This document shows positions 1-9,700 of a DNA stretch of 64,000 nucleotides, one piece after another. Source of the stretch: Acerihabitans arboris (lineage in GTDB: Bacteria > Pseudomonadota > Gammaproteobacteria > Enterobacterales > Enterobacteriaceae); the NCBI RefSeq assembly GCF_010131535.1, contig NZ_WUBS01000015.1, forward strand, positions 62,001-126,000, in the 5' to 3' direction. The position numbers and the translations under genes are program-made. The stretch's first letter is position 1. Each line of letters begins with the position of its first letter. The notes beneath the pieces were generated by a model that had not been told where the DNA came from, made no database searches, and worked only from the letters and a program-made list of their open reading frames with translations.

Positions 1-691
1 CACCGTCATCGCGGAACATCCGCTGCCCTTCGAGAAGCAGTTTGGCACAGAACTCGCGACCTTCTTTCGCCGCCGCCATGAGCAAAAAGGCGTGAAGTTT
101 ATTGAGGGCTTGCCCGCGGAGTTTGCCGGCGACCGCCAGGTGGAGGCGGTGGTGCTTGAAGACGGCAAACGCATCGCGGCGGATCGGGTATTGCTGGCCA
201 CCGGCGTGGTGCCGGCGACCGGTTTTATCCACGATTTGCCGCTGGATAAAGACGGTAGCCTGAGCGTGGACGCCTCCATGTCGGCGGGCAAGGATATCTT
301 CGCCGTCGGCGATATCGCCACCTTTCCGCTTAAGGGCAAACCGACCCGGATCGAACATTGGCGCGTGGCCCAGCAGCACGGTCGCGTGGCCGCGGGCGTT
401 ATGGCGGGCCATCAGGAAACCTACGACTCAGTGCCGTTTTTCTGGACCCAGCATTATGGCGTGCGCTATGAGTATCTTGGTCATGCCGAAAAATGGGATA
501 CCATCGATATTATCGGTTCGCCCGATAAAGACGATTTCGTGGCGCTGTACGCGCTGGCGGACGAACTGGTGGCGGTAGTCGGCACCGGGCGTATGCGCAC
601 CACGGGCACGTTGCTTATCAAGATGGGCAAAAAACTGACGCTTGCCGATGCGCGGCGCACCGTGGCGGACGTCGTCGAACCGAACGGCTGA
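1..691 (+). CDS. FAD/NAD(P)-dependent oxidoreductase, C-terminal part (cut by window start)
   Basis: The reading frame is already open at position 2, so the gene starts before the window and only the last ~230 residues are seen. They hold the end of the NAD-binding domain (LLATGVVPATGF), the second FAD contact typical of pyridine nucleotide-disulphide reductases (GKDIFAVGDIATFP) and the EHWRVAQQHGRVAAG segment found in ferredoxin-reductase and AIFM3-like flavoproteins, followed by a C-terminal dimerisation-type domain. Such proteins pass electrons from NAD(P)H to an iron-sulphur partner; some AIFM3-like members carry an N-terminal Rieske domain, which cannot be checked here. The family call is firm; substrate and partner are unknown. 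Confidence 0.8.
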   Translation, partial: TVIAEHPLPFEKQFGTELATFFRRRHEQKGVKFIEGLPAEFAGDRQVEAVVLEDGKRIAADRVLLATGVVPATGFIHDLPLDKDGSLSVDASMSAGKDIFAVGDIATFPLKGKPTRIEHWRVAQQHGRVAAGVMAGHQETYDSVPFFWTQHYGVRYEYLGHAEKWDTIDIIGSPDKDDFVALYALADELVAVVGTGRMRTTGTLLIKMGKKLTLADARRTVADVVEPNG

Positions 692-1006
692 CCCCGCACC
701 CCGAAGGGCCGTCGCCGCCGTATGACGCCGCATGGCATGACGGCATCCTTCGGCCGTTCTCCCGCTTTTTACCCTATCGCGCCGGCGTTGACCGGATATC
801 TTTTTTTGCCAGCCGAGGCCGAAATCAGGGACAACCGCACATTTAATATGTTATTTAATGCCCACTGAACGACGTTGGTATCGCGTCGTATGGGCATGTC
901 CGCGACTTTTTGCCAAAGGGCTATTCGCCGGTTAGTGCCTGTGCGAAGTCAATGATATGATGCGCAGCTGGACTGAAAAGGTCGTGGAAAAAAGGATATG
1001 CAGTTA
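692..1006. other. Intergenic region upstream of aroL
   Basis: This 315-base gap holds an imperfect inverted repeat just after the reductase stop (CGAAGGGCCGTC at 702-713 against GACGGCATCCTTCG at 739-752, a 2-base bulge and a 25-base loop), possibly a terminator although the T-rich stretch lies 15-20 bases further on. The rest should contain the aroL promoter. In E. coli aroL is repressed by TyrR and TrpR, but I could not find a convincing match to either operator. Confidence 0.35.
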
Positions 1007-1531
1007 ATGACACAGCCCATTTATATGGTTGGTGCGAGGGGATGCGGTAAGACCACGGTAGGCCAGGCGTTGGCCTTGACGCTGGGATATGAGTTTACCG
1101 ATACCGACCAGATGCTGCTGCGCGCCACCGGGCGCAGCGTGGCTCAGATCGTGGAGAGTGAGGGCTGGGCGGGATTCCGGGCGAAAGAGAGCGAGATGCT
1201 GCGGGCGGTTGCCGGCGGTCGCAAGGTAATAGCCACCGGCGGCGGCATTGTACTGGCGGAGGCCAATCGCCGTTTTATGCGCGCCAGCGGCACGGTCATC
1301 TACCTGCATGCCCCGGCCGGCGTACTGGCGCGGCGCCTGGAGGCGTTTCCCGAGGAAGATCAGCGCCCCAGCCTGACCGGCCGGCCGATTGCCGAGGAAA
1401 TTGCCGAGGTCCTGCTGGCCAGGGAAGCGTTATACCAGGATGCGGCGCATCATGTGCTGGACGCCTCGGCGTCGCCGGAAAGGGTGGTGTCGGCGATACT
1501 GCGACAGCTTCATCCCTGTGCCGCCGGCTAA
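1007..1531 (+). CDS. aroL: Shikimate kinase II
   Basis: AroL phosphorylates shikimate at O3 with ATP in the common aromatic amino acid pathway. The 174-residue product equals E. coli AroL in length and shows the P-loop GARGCGKT (residues 9-16), the shikimate-binding DTDQ and FRAKE segments, the conserved IATGGGIVL and the lid region RPSLTGRP. An ATG three codons upstream (998) is in frame, but the AAAGGA at 991-996 lies too close to it and 10 bases before 1007, and E. coli AroL begins with the same MTQP. It precedes yaiA as in E. coli. Confidence 0.96.
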   Translation: MTQPIYMVGARGCGKTTVGQALALTLGYEFTDTDQMLLRATGRSVAQIVESEGWAGFRAKESEMLRAVAGGRKVIATGGGIVLAEANRRFMRASGTVIYLHAPAGVLARRLEAFPEEDQRPSLTGRPIAEEIAEVLLAREALYQDAAHHVLDASASPERVVSAILRQLHPCAAG

Positions 1532-1624
1532 GCCGTTACCCGTGCCTGGCGCCGCGCACGGAAAGCACAATCCCGTGGATTAGCCTATACTTACCCGACC
1601 AAATCATAAAATAAGGAAGTGATT

Positions 1625-1816
1625 ATGGCGAGTAAACCCCCTTACCCCCGTGAAGCCCATATCGTCAAGAAAGAGAAGGGGCTGCCGGGCAAAAGCAAAC
1701 CGGTATTTGAGCTGCGGGCGGACCACCCCAAGCCCGATACGCTTATCAGCGAGCATGATACCGAACAGGAAGCGCTGGACGCAAAAGAGCGTTACCAGGG
1801 TGAAGACAAGACCTGA
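1625..1816 (+). CDS. yaiA: Small conserved protein YaiA
   Basis: A 63-residue soluble protein of unknown function, matching E. coli YaiA in length and sequence (KPPYPREA near the start, [17 protein letters not shown] in the middle, [10 protein letters not shown] near the end). AAGGA at 1613-1617 supports the start at 1625 rather than the in-frame GTG at 1619. It lies 93 bases after aroL, the usual enterobacterial linkage, where co-transcription with aroL is known in E. coli. The next E. coli gene, aroM, is missing here. Confidence 0.92.
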   Translation: MASKPPYPREAHIVKKEKGLPGKSKPVFELRADHPKPDTLISEHDTEQEALDAKERYQGEDKT

Positions 1817-1827
1817 TGATTACCCCG

Positions 1828-1857
1828 CCGGGCCGCGTTGCGGTCCGGTTACTTTTT
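1828..1857 (+). terminator. Terminator after yaiA
   Basis: CCGGGCCGC (1828-1836) and GCGGTCCGG (1840-1848) form a 9-base stem with one mismatch and a GTT loop, followed by a T-rich tract at 1849-1857. The position just past the yaiA stop fits the end of an aroL-yaiA transcript. Confidence 0.6.
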
Positions 1858-2027
1858 ATACCGATATCCGCAGTGAATATTCTTTTTCCCGCTGGTTAAT
1901 AGATCCTGGGTTTGCATTCGGTATTTTTCTGCCTGCCCGACGGCATTTCTCGGTAATAAGGCGTGACAAATCCGGGATTCGCCTTTTACTATGAATGACT
2001 GAAACTATTATCGAAAGGAATGGATCC

Positions 2028-2318
2028 ATGCTGAATGTAAATGAGTATTTTGCCGGGAAAGTGAAGTCCATTGGTTTTGATTCCTCAAGCATCGGTCGCG
2101 CCAGCGTCGGCGTGATGGAAACCGGCGAATACACATTCACCACGGCACAGCCCGAGGAAATGACCGTCATTAACGGCGCGTTGCGGGCGTTGTTACCGGG
2201 TTCACACGATTGGCAGGTGTTTATGCCCGGCGAAAAGTTCTTTGTTCCGGCACAGAGCGAATTTATTGTGCAGGTGGCGGAAGCCAGCGCTTATTTGTGT
2301 AAATACCTGAGCAAATAA
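2028..2318 (+). CDS. ppnP: Pyrimidine/purine nucleoside phosphorylase PpnP (YaiE)
   Basis: PpnP is a small cupin-fold enzyme that splits several nucleosides with phosphate into base and ribose 1-phosphate. The 96-residue product aligns with E. coli PpnP (94 residues) throughout: [51 protein letters not shown] and [13 protein letters not shown]. The start at 2028 is preceded by AAAGGAA (2014-2020); the longer frame from 1995 lacks a ribosome binding site. It stands alone, separated from yaiA by 211 bases, and converges with rdgC. Confidence 0.94.
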   Translation: MLNVNEYFAGKVKSIGFDSSSIGRASVGVMETGEYTFTTAQPEEMTVINGALRALLPGSHDWQVFMPGEKFFVPAQSEFIVQVAEASAYLCKYLSK

Positions 2319-2426
2319 TCCGGCAAACGGCGCCCCGTGTGGCGCCCGGGTTTGATGATAAAATCGTGCCAGCGGACATGATTGGCAAGGCCCGTCATGT
2401 CCGCTTCACGTTTATGCGCGGGTTGG

Positions 2427-3338
2427 CTAGCGCTGGGCCTCGCCGCCCAGGACCTCGATCAATTGTGCTATGAGTCCCGCCAGCTCGCTGGTCATCAGGA
2501 TAAAATCCGCGTCAAAGCGCTGGGCAAAATCTTCGCGATCGATATCGTCGTTCTGCTCGCGCAGCGTATCCGAAAACTTCAGGCGTTTGAGCGTGCCGTC
2601 ATCGGCCAGGATAAACTGTACCCGTTCCTGCCAATCCAGCGCCAGTTTGGTCACCACTTTGCCCGCCTCGATATGGGCGGCAATCTCGTCGCTGGCCAGA
2701 TCCTGTTTTTTGCAGCGAATGATGCCGCCGTCCTCCAGCAGGGCCTTGAGTTCAGCCTCATCCTGAACCACGAACCCGGCGGGGGGTTCGCCGCCGCGCA
2801 CCCATTGCGTCAGGGTCAGCTCGATGGGGTTTTCGAGGGTGAGGGGCACCACCGGCAGCGAACCGAGGGATTTACGCAGCAACGCCAGGGCGTCTTCGGC
2901 TTTTTTGGCGCTGGCGGCGTCGACGATCACCAGGCCCTTAACGGTGTCCAGCCAGATAAAGGTTTGGCTGAAACGGCTGAAGGCGCGCGGCATCAGGCTG
3001 AATAATACTTCATCCTTCAGCGCGTCTTTTTCCGTTTTGCGCAGCTTACGGCTTTGCTCGGTTTCCAGTTTGTCGATCTTGCCGTTCAGCTCCTGCTTAA
3101 CCACCGAGGAGGGCAGTATTTTTTCTTCTTTGCGCACGCAAATCAGTATTTGGTCATTGACCGCATGGGTCAAGGCGTCGCTTTTGTCGCCCAAGGGGGA
3201 TACCCAGCCCGATTTTGCCATATCCTGGCTAGCGCAGGGGGTAAATGATGACCCCGCCAACTGTCTTTCCATCTCTTCCGCCGACAGCGTAATATCGCGG
3301 TTCAGGCGGTAAATCATGATATTCTTGAACCAAAACAT
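2427..3338 (-). CDS. rdgC: Recombination-associated protein RdgC
   Basis: RdgC is a ring-shaped, nucleoid-associated DNA-binding protein that limits RecA filament activity and supports replication fork repair in recombination mutants. The 303-residue product has exactly the E. coli length and shares long identical stretches ([60 protein letters not shown]). The start is set at MFWFKN (3338), as in E. coli; the upstream in-frame extension to 3362 looks non-coding, and AGGG lies before the chosen ATG. It converges on ppnP and is divergent from the membrane protein gene at 3590. Confidence 0.96.
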   Translation of the reverse strand: MFWFKNIMIYRLNRDITLSAEEMERQLAGSSFTPCASQDMAKSGWVSPLGDKSDALTHAVNDQILICVRKEEKILPSSVVKQELNGKIDKLETEQSRKLRKTEKDALKDEVLFSLMPRAFSRFSQTFIWLDTVKGLVIVDAASAKKAEDALALLRKSLGSLPVVPLTLENPIELTLTQWVRGGEPPAGFVVQDEAELKALLEDGGIIRCKKQDLASDEIAAHIEAGKVVTKLALDWQERVQFILADDGTLKRLKFSDTLREQNDDIDREDFAQRFDADFILMTSELAGLIAQLIEVLGGEAQR

Positions 3339-3589
3339 AATGTTAAATCCCTGACCTGGCACGCCGGTAAGCGCGCGAGTTGATCAAACGCAGCGCGCAT
3401 GATAGCGCATACCAGCGCTAAAATCGGCAAAGATTTTTCTGGTTTTGGCTTCATTTTATGAAAATATAATTCATATATCATCTAATAAATATTAAATTCC
3501 AGTGTTAGGTATTCTTGAAATAGCGAAAACATAAACTAAGTTAATTGCGTAGCCTATTGCTACAGGGGTGAATATTCAGGAGATGGTCT

Positions 3590-4618
3590 ATGGAAACGCG
3601 TACTATAAACGCAAAACGCAGGTTAATATCCTGGGGCGCTATTATTGGCGGGGTAATTACCGTTTTGGCTTTATCCGTATTACATTCCGTATTGGGGGCG
3701 GGATTGGGTTTTACCATGGTGGATCCTTATTCCGCACAACCGGCGGAAGGGGTCGGCACCGCTATTACCGTCTGGTCTTTTGTTTCAATACTTATTAGCC
3801 TGGCGGTGGGCGGATTTGTTGCCGGACGCCTGGCGGGTACGGCGGGAATCAGCCATGGGTTCCTGGTGTGGGCCACCTCGCTGATTATCGCCATTATCAT
3901 CAGCAGCATGGTGGTTGGCGGCGCAATGCGGGCGGCGGGCAACCTCATCGGCTCGATTGCCTCGGCCACCGGCAGCACCATTTCCGGCATGGCGTCCTCG
4001 CTGACCGACGACGACGGCATCAAGGATATGCTGGATGACGCCATGGGGCAGATGGGCGTGGATACCGGCCTGACGGGGGATAAGACTCCGCAAAACGTAA
4101 TGGCGGCATTACAGAACAGCAATGTGGAAACCCTGCGGCCGGATTATTTAGCCAGGGAGCTGGCGGCCACCAAACGGGATGTGCAGGCGGCGGCCACGGC
4201 GATAATGAAACAACCGGATAATATGGATGCTGAAATGGATCGCTTATCCGACAAACTGAAGCAACGCGCCGATGAAATATCCGTCGATATTAAACGCGAT
4301 GACGTTCATCAGGCATTAGCCCGCAATACCAATATGACGCCGGAAGAGATTAACCAGGCCACCGACGGCGTTATCCGCGGCAAGCAGCGCATGACCATGG
4401 AAGTGAAACAGCGCCTGGAGGAACTCGAACATAATGTCGACAGCGCCAGAAGCGAGCTGCGGCAGATGAAAGAGCAGGCGAAACAAAAGGCCGACGCGGC
4501 TGCCAAGGCCATCGCCACCTCGGCGTTATGGTCGTTCCTTGCCCTGCTGGTTGGCTTGGTGGTCAGCGCCCTGTTCGGCCTCTGGGGAGTGAGAACGGCA
4601 TATCGTTTTCATTTCTGA
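3590..4618 (+). CDS. Unrecognised inner membrane protein with coiled-coil core
   Basis: I do not recognise a characterised relative. The 342-residue protein opens with a basic tail and a SWGAIIGGVIT helix, then about three further membrane segments (residues ~15-40, 58-85, 90-115), a glycine-zipper-like stretch around 115-135, a long charged, probably coiled-coil region (~180-305, rich in K, E, R, Q, A), and a C-terminal membrane helix (~308-335). The N-terminal helix resembles uncharacterised bacterial proteins with a similar SWGA start. A GGAG six bases before the ATG supports the start. The upstream DNA (3363-3589) is AT-rich. It sits alone between rdgC and a LysR gene, so its role is unknown; envelope stress or membrane organisation would be guesses. 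Confidence 0.75.
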   Translation: METRTINAKRRLISWGAIIGGVITVLALSVLHSVLGAGLGFTMVDPYSAQPAEGVGTAITVWSFVSILISLAVGGFVAGRLAGTAGISHGFLVWATSLIIAIIISSMVVGGAMRAAGNLIGSIASATGSTISGMASSLTDDDGIKDMLDDAMGQMGVDTGLTGDKTPQNVMAALQNSNVETLRPDYLARELAATKRDVQAAATAIMKQPDNMDAEMDRLSDKLKQRADEISVDIKRDDVHQALARNTNMTPEEINQATDGVIRGKQRMTMEVKQRLEELEHNVDSARSELRQMKEQAKQKADAAAKAIATSALWSFLALLVGLVVSALFGLWGVRTAYRFHF

Positions 4619-4675
4619 AGGCATCAGGACGCGTTTAGGGCGTCTTTACGAACGCCCGCCAGCAAGGTTTAATCA

Positions 4676-4699
4676 TAAACGCCCCAAACGGGGCGTTTA
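4676..4699. terminator. Hairpin between convergent genes
   Basis: TAAACGCCCC (4676-4685) and GGGGCGTTTA (4690-4699) form a perfect 10-base stem with an AAAC loop. It overlaps the stop codon of the LysR gene on the minus strand and follows the membrane protein gene on the plus strand, so it may end both transcripts, although the flanking T-tracts are short. Confidence 0.55.
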
Positions 4700-5587
4700 C
4701 ACCATGCCAGCCCAGGCCGCGGCCAGACAATCAACCCATGCCCGTACCTTGGCGGGAATAAAGCGCGTGTCGGGATAAACCGCATGCACCGCCATCGGCG
4801 GAAAATGATAATCGGGCAACACCCGCACCAGGGTCTTGCCGGTTAGCCGCTGCCGGATAAGCGGTAGCTGGGCGCCGCCGATGCCAATGCCGGCCTCGAT
4901 AGCCTGCATCAGCGCCATGCTATTATTGGCCAGGAATACCGGGTGAACGGTCATTATCTCCGCGCCCTTGGGGCCGATCAGCGTCAGGCCGGCGCCGTCG
5001 CCCCGGCCGCTATAGCGGATATAGGCATGTCCGGCCAGTTCCGCCGGCGTGCGCGGCGTGCCCTGGAGGGCGAGATAGCCAGGCGACGCCACCAGGACGC
5101 GCGCGAGGGTGCCCAGCCGGCGCGCCACCGTCCCGGCGGTGCGTAGATCCCCGAGCCGCACCGCCACATCGATACCCTCGCTAACCACATCCGCCACCCG
5201 ATCGTCGAGCAGCAGTTCGATAACGATGTCGGGATGACGTTGCTGAAAATCTATCGCCAGCCGGGTTATATAATGCTGACCGAGGCCGGTTGGCGCATGG
5301 ATGCGCAAATGGCCCGCCAGACCTTGGTTCAATCCCCGCAGCGCCTCTTCCGTTTCACTCATCGCCATCAGGATCTGCTTTGCCTGCGGATAATAACGGC
5401 TGCCGCTTTCGGTCAGGGTGACAGAACGGGTGGTACGGTATAACAGCAACGTGCCCAGGTGTTTTTCCAGACCGGCGATTTGTTGGCTTACTGCGGGCTG
5501 GGTCAGGCCCAGGTCGCGTGCCGCCGCGGAAAGGCTGCCCAGCTCCGCCACCCGCACAAAGGTCGTCATCGCGGTGAGTTTATCCAT
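4697..5587 (-). CDS. LysR-family transcriptional regulator
   Basis: A 296-residue LysR-type regulator: N-terminal winged helix-turn-helix (residues ~3-60, MTTFVRVAELGSLSAAARDLGLTQPAVSQQIAGLEKHLG, written here only as a landmark in parts: SLSAAARDLGL and PAVSQQIAGLE), linker helix, then an inducer-binding domain from ~90. The RTTRSVTLTESG and HAPTGLGQHY segments place it in the CrgA/AaeR-like subgroup. It is transcribed away from the reductase gene at 5698 across a 110-base gap, the common arrangement for a LysR regulator and its target. The inducer is unknown. Confidence 0.9.
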   Translation of the reverse strand: MDKLTAMTTFVRVAELGSLSAAARDLGLTQPAVSQQIAGLEKHLGTLLLYRTTRSVTLTESGSRYYPQAKQILMAMSETEEALRGLNQGLAGHLRIHAPTGLGQHYITRLAIDFQQRHPDIVIELLLDDRVADVVSEGIDVAVRLGDLRTAGTVARRLGTLARVLVASPGYLALQGTPRTPAELAGHAYIRYSGRGDGAGLTLIGPKGAEIMTVHPVFLANNSMALMQAIEAGIGIGGAQLPLIRQRLTGKTLVRVLPDYHFPPMAVHAVYPDTRFIPAKVRAWVDCLAAAWAGMV

Positions 5588-5697
5588 AGCGAGCCATTAA
5601 TTATTTTATCTTATAACTGATAGTAATTTTACTCATATTATCACGGTTTAGCTAATCAATTATAGTCATCGCATCGTCACTCACCGAAGAGGGCAGT
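5588..5697. promoter_or_regulatory. Divergent promoter region of LysR gene and reductase
   Basis: This AT-rich 110-base spacer separates the LysR start from the reductase start. It should hold both promoters and the LysR binding site. ATAACTGATAGTAAT and ATTATCACGG stretches are seen, but I could not define a single T-N11-A operator with confidence. GAGGG lies before the reductase ATG. Confidence 0.45.
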
Positions 5698-6780
5698 ATG
5701 CAAAATACCAAGGTTGCGTTAGTGGTCGGGGCCAACGGCATTATCGGCGGCAGGCTTATCGAGGAGCTGGAATCACGGCGGTGGCAGGTGATCGGGCTGT
5801 CGCGCCGGGGCGGCATCGGGCGCCCGGCGGTCAGTTACCTGAAGGTGGATTTGCTGGATGCGCAGGCGACGCGCCGCGCGCTGCGGCCGCTGACCGGCAT
5901 CACCCATATTTTTTACGCCGCTTATCAGGATGCGCCAGACTGGGCGGGGCTGGTCGGCCCTAACCTGATGATGCTGAAAAACGTCGTCGAGGCCGTCGAA
6001 CCGGTGGCGCAAGGCCTGGAACATATCAGCCTGATGCAGGGCTACAAGGTCTATGGCGCGCACCTGGGCCCGTTTAAGACGCCGGCGCGGGAAACCGACG
6101 CCGGGCATATGCCGCCGGAATTCAACGTCGACCAGCAGCACTACCTGGAGCGGCGCCAGCAGAATAAACGTTGGACCTGGTCGGCCATCAGGCCGGGCGT
6201 GGTGGGCGGTTTTTCATTGGGTAAACCCATGAACCTGGCCCTGAGCATTGCCGTTTACGCCTCGATCAGCAAGGCGCTGGGGGTGCCGCTGCGTTTTCCC
6301 GGCAAACCGGGCGCTTACCATGCCCTGCTGGAAATGACCGATGCCGGGCTGCTCGCCCGGGCCACGATATGGGCCGCCACCGAACCCAACGCGGGCAATC
6401 AGGCCTTTAACATCAACAATGGCGATCTGTTTCGCTGGAGCGAGCTATGGCCGAAAGTTGCCGGTTATTTCGGTCTGGCGACGGCTCCGCCCTTGCCAAT
6501 GCCGTTAACCGCTATCATGGCGGACAAAGCGGATATCTGGCGTGATTTGGCGCGCGAACATGGCTTATCGGCGCCAGATTACCAGGCGGTGGCGGGGTGG
6601 CCGTTTGCCGATTTCGTTTTCTCCTGGGATTACGATATGTTTGCCGACGGCGGCAAGGCCCGGCGTTTCGGTTTCCATGAATTCGTCGAAACCGAAACGA
6701 TGTTCTACGCGCTGTTTGATCAATTCCGTCAACGCAGGATCATTCCGGGCGCACCGCAAAGCGCGCCTCCAGCCGGCTAA
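5698..6780 (+). CDS. PRISE-type short-chain dehydrogenase/reductase (progesterone 5-beta-reductase-like)
   Basis: A 360-residue NAD(P)-dependent reductase of the extended SDR superfamily. The Rossmann motif is GANGIIG (residues 11-17). Instead of the usual Y-x3-K pair it has K117 in GYKVYG and Y149 in QHYLERR, 32 residues apart, which matches the K/Y spacing of the PRISE group (plant progesterone 5-beta-reductase and iridoid synthase relatives) that reduces C=C bonds of enones. The tail GFHEFVETE is also typical. The natural substrate in bacteria is unknown. The neighbouring divergent LysR gene is the likely regulator. The last 41 bases overlap the 3' end of sbcC on the opposite strand. Confidence 0.85.
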   Translation: MQNTKVALVVGANGIIGGRLIEELESRRWQVIGLSRRGGIGRPAVSYLKVDLLDAQATRRALRPLTGITHIFYAAYQDAPDWAGLVGPNLMMLKNVVEAVEPVAQGLEHISLMQGYKVYGAHLGPFKTPARETDAGHMPPEFNVDQQHYLERRQQNKRWTWSAIRPGVVGGFSLGKPMNLALSIAVYASISKALGVPLRFPGKPGAYHALLEMTDAGLLARATIWAATEPNAGNQAFNINNGDLFRWSELWPKVAGYFGLATAPPLPMPLTAIMADKADIWRDLAREHGLSAPDYQAVAGWPFADFVFSWDYDMFADGGKARRFGFHEFVETETMFYALFDQFRQRRIIPGAPQSAPPAG

Positions 6781-9700
6781 AACCCAGGCCGTTAACCTTT
6801 TTCACCTTGATTTGCACCGGAATCCGCTCTTTCATGGCGTCCACGTGGCTGATGACGCCAATCATCTTGCCGGTGGCGTTGAGCGAATCAAGCGCATCCA
6901 GGGCGATATCCAGCGTTTGGGCGTCCAGGGTGCCGAAACCTTCGTCGAGAAATAGCGAATCAATCTGGGTCTTATGGCTGACCAGATCCGACAGGGCCAG
7001 CGCCAGCGCCAGGCTTACCAGGAAACTTTCCCCGCCGGACAGGGTGCGGGTATCGCGCACCGCGTCCGCCTGCCAGGTATCCACCACTTCCAGCTCCAGT
7101 TCCGCCTCGGGTTTGCGCTGTAGCTGATAGCGGCCGTGCAGGCGCGACAACTGCTGGTTCGCCAGGTAGATCAGATGCTCAAGCGTCAGGCCCTGGGCAA
7201 ATTTGCGGAACTTGTCGCCCTCTTTGGAGCCGATAAGCTCATTAAGATAGCTCCAGTCCGCATAGCGGCCTTCGCCGGCGGCGATTTCCGCCAGCAGGCC
7301 CTGCTGGTCGTGCTGGCGCTGCTGGTGGCTTGCGAGCTGCTGCTGCACTTTGCCCTGCAGCCGCGCCTGTTCCCATAACAAGGTCTTGATATCGGTCAAC
7401 GTCCGCTCAACGCCTGCCGGATCGGCATCGGCGCTCAGGGTGGCCGGCCGTTGGTCCAGGTGTTGCCGCAGCGCCAGATCCGCCTGCTGCTGCAGCATTT
7501 CCGCGCGCTGCCGCCGTTCTTTTATTTGCTCGCGCAGTTCGCGCAGCCGGTCCCGTTCCTCTGGGGGCAACAGGGCCGATTGCAGTTCGGCCAGGGTGCC
7601 GTAGGGGCTGGCGTCGATGGCCGCCAGCAGGGTTTCCGTCGCCCGTTGCGTTTGCTGGATAAACTCTTGCAACTGGCGTTGCTGTGCCCGGATATCGCCG
7701 GCCAGAAGATGCAATTTTTCCTGCGCCTGCTGCAACTGCCGCTCGGTCTGGCGGCGCGACAGTTCGACCTCCTCCGTGCGTGCGCGCAGCTGGGCACTCA
7801 GCTGCGCCACGCTCCGATCGCCCGCCAGCCGGCCGCGCTCTTCCCACGCCTGCCGCAGCGCGTCGCCGGTTTGCTGCTGTTGCTGCCCGAGGGCGGTCAG
7901 CTGTTGGTCCAGTTCGGCCAGGGATTCCCGATGGTCGCGCATTTCGCGGTCCAGGACGGTAAGGTCGTTGTTCAGCGTCTGTTCCCGCTGCTGGTGGTAT
8001 TGCCACCGCTGCCATTCCTCCTGGCGCTCGGCCAGCCAGGCCTCGACGCCGGGATCCGCTGGCATGGCCAGGCCGAGCAGGGCAAGAGCCCGGGCATTTT
8101 GCGCCGCCAGTTGGTCGGCCTGGTGCTGTTGTTCACGGCAGCGATGCTGTGCCTGTTGCAGCCGTTGGGCCACGGCTTCGCGCCGCTGGGCGTTCAGCGC
8201 CAGCCGCGAGTCCAGACGTTGCCATTCGGTATTGGCCTGCGCCAGGGCGTCGCGGGCCGCCTGCCAGCGCTGGTTGTCCTGCTCCCATGCATCCAACTGC
8301 TGGTGTAGTGCCTGTTCGCGCGCGTCGTGTTGCGCCAGCCATGCGGCGACGGCGGCGGGTTCGGCGGGCGACAGCGCGACATCCAGCGCGGCGGCGGCCT
8401 GTTGCCAGCGTTCCTCGAGCGTCGCCAGCTCCTGCCGCAGTCGCGCTTGTTCTTCCTCCGCCTGGCGCTGCTGATTGAGCAGCATCTCATGGCGGGTCTG
8501 GGCCGCCACCACGGCGGCATTGAGTTTTTCCACCTCCGGCAGCAGGTCCTGCCGGCGACGGTCGGTCTGTTCCGGCTGCAGGCCCTGGTGCAAGCCTATG
8601 CCGGGGTGCTCGGTGGCGCCGCACAGCGGGCAGGGATTGCCCGGATGCAGCTGTCCGCGCAGTTCGCCGAGCGAGACGATATGTTGTTCCAGCCGGTAGC
8701 GCTCGGTGATTTCCGCCAGCAGCGCGGCTTTATCGGCCTGCGAGCGCCGCAGCCCGGCGAGGCCCGCGCTGATATCGGCGCCGTCTTGCCGCAGTTGGAT
8801 TTCCCGCGTCTGGTTTGCCGCCAGATCACGGGCGACGCGCTCAACCTGCGGCAGCAGGGAGGTGAACTGGGCGCGCCGGCCGCGCATCTGCTGGCTTTGC
8901 TGCCATTCGGCGCGCAGGGCGGCGACCGGGGACCGTGCTTCCTGTTGATCCCGCCGCCGTTGCAGCGCCTCCAGCTGCGCCGTCAGGGCCGCCACCTGCA
9001 GCCGGCAGGATTCGGCCGCGCTGAGCTCCGCCGCGCGCGCGGTATCAAGGCGCTGTTGCTCCTGCGCTATTTCCGCGCTTTGGCGGATTAATTCGTCGAT
9101 GTCGCGCTGCTCGCGCCGGCGCCGGGCAAATTGCTCGCGCCAGAGCGGCAGGTGCTCGCCCCACTGACGGCAGGCGGCATGCTGGCGCAGATATTCCCCG
9201 GCAAGCCGCGCCTGCTGTCCGGCCTGTTGATGCTCACGCTGCTTTTGCTCAAGCGTCGCCAGTCTCTTTTGCCGCTGGCCGGTTTGCGCCAGCCGCTGCT
9301 GTTCCTGCTGCCCGGCCAGTTGCTCAAGCCCGGCAATTTTCTGGTCCAGCGGCACAATCTGCTCGTCAATCAGCCGCTGTTGCGCGAGCTGATGGCGGGC
9401 GTGTTCCTCCCAGGCCTGCCGGGCCGCGTCGGCCTGCTCCCGCAGAGGTTGCAGCGCCTGCTGGTTTTGCTGTTCCTCGGCGCGCCCGCTGGCGATGGCC
9501 TGTTCCACCCGTTCCAGGGCCAGCGCGCCGCGCTGTCGCTCGTCGAGCAAAGGGCGCAGGGCTTCCGCCGGTTCTGCCCGCGCCAGCAGGGCGAGCTGTT
9601 CCCGCGCCTCCAGGGCCGCCGTGGTGGTTGCCTGGCGCTGGGCCTGGGCCTGGGCCAGGGCGTCTGTCAACTGCCGGTGCCGCTCCAGCCAGGACTGATG

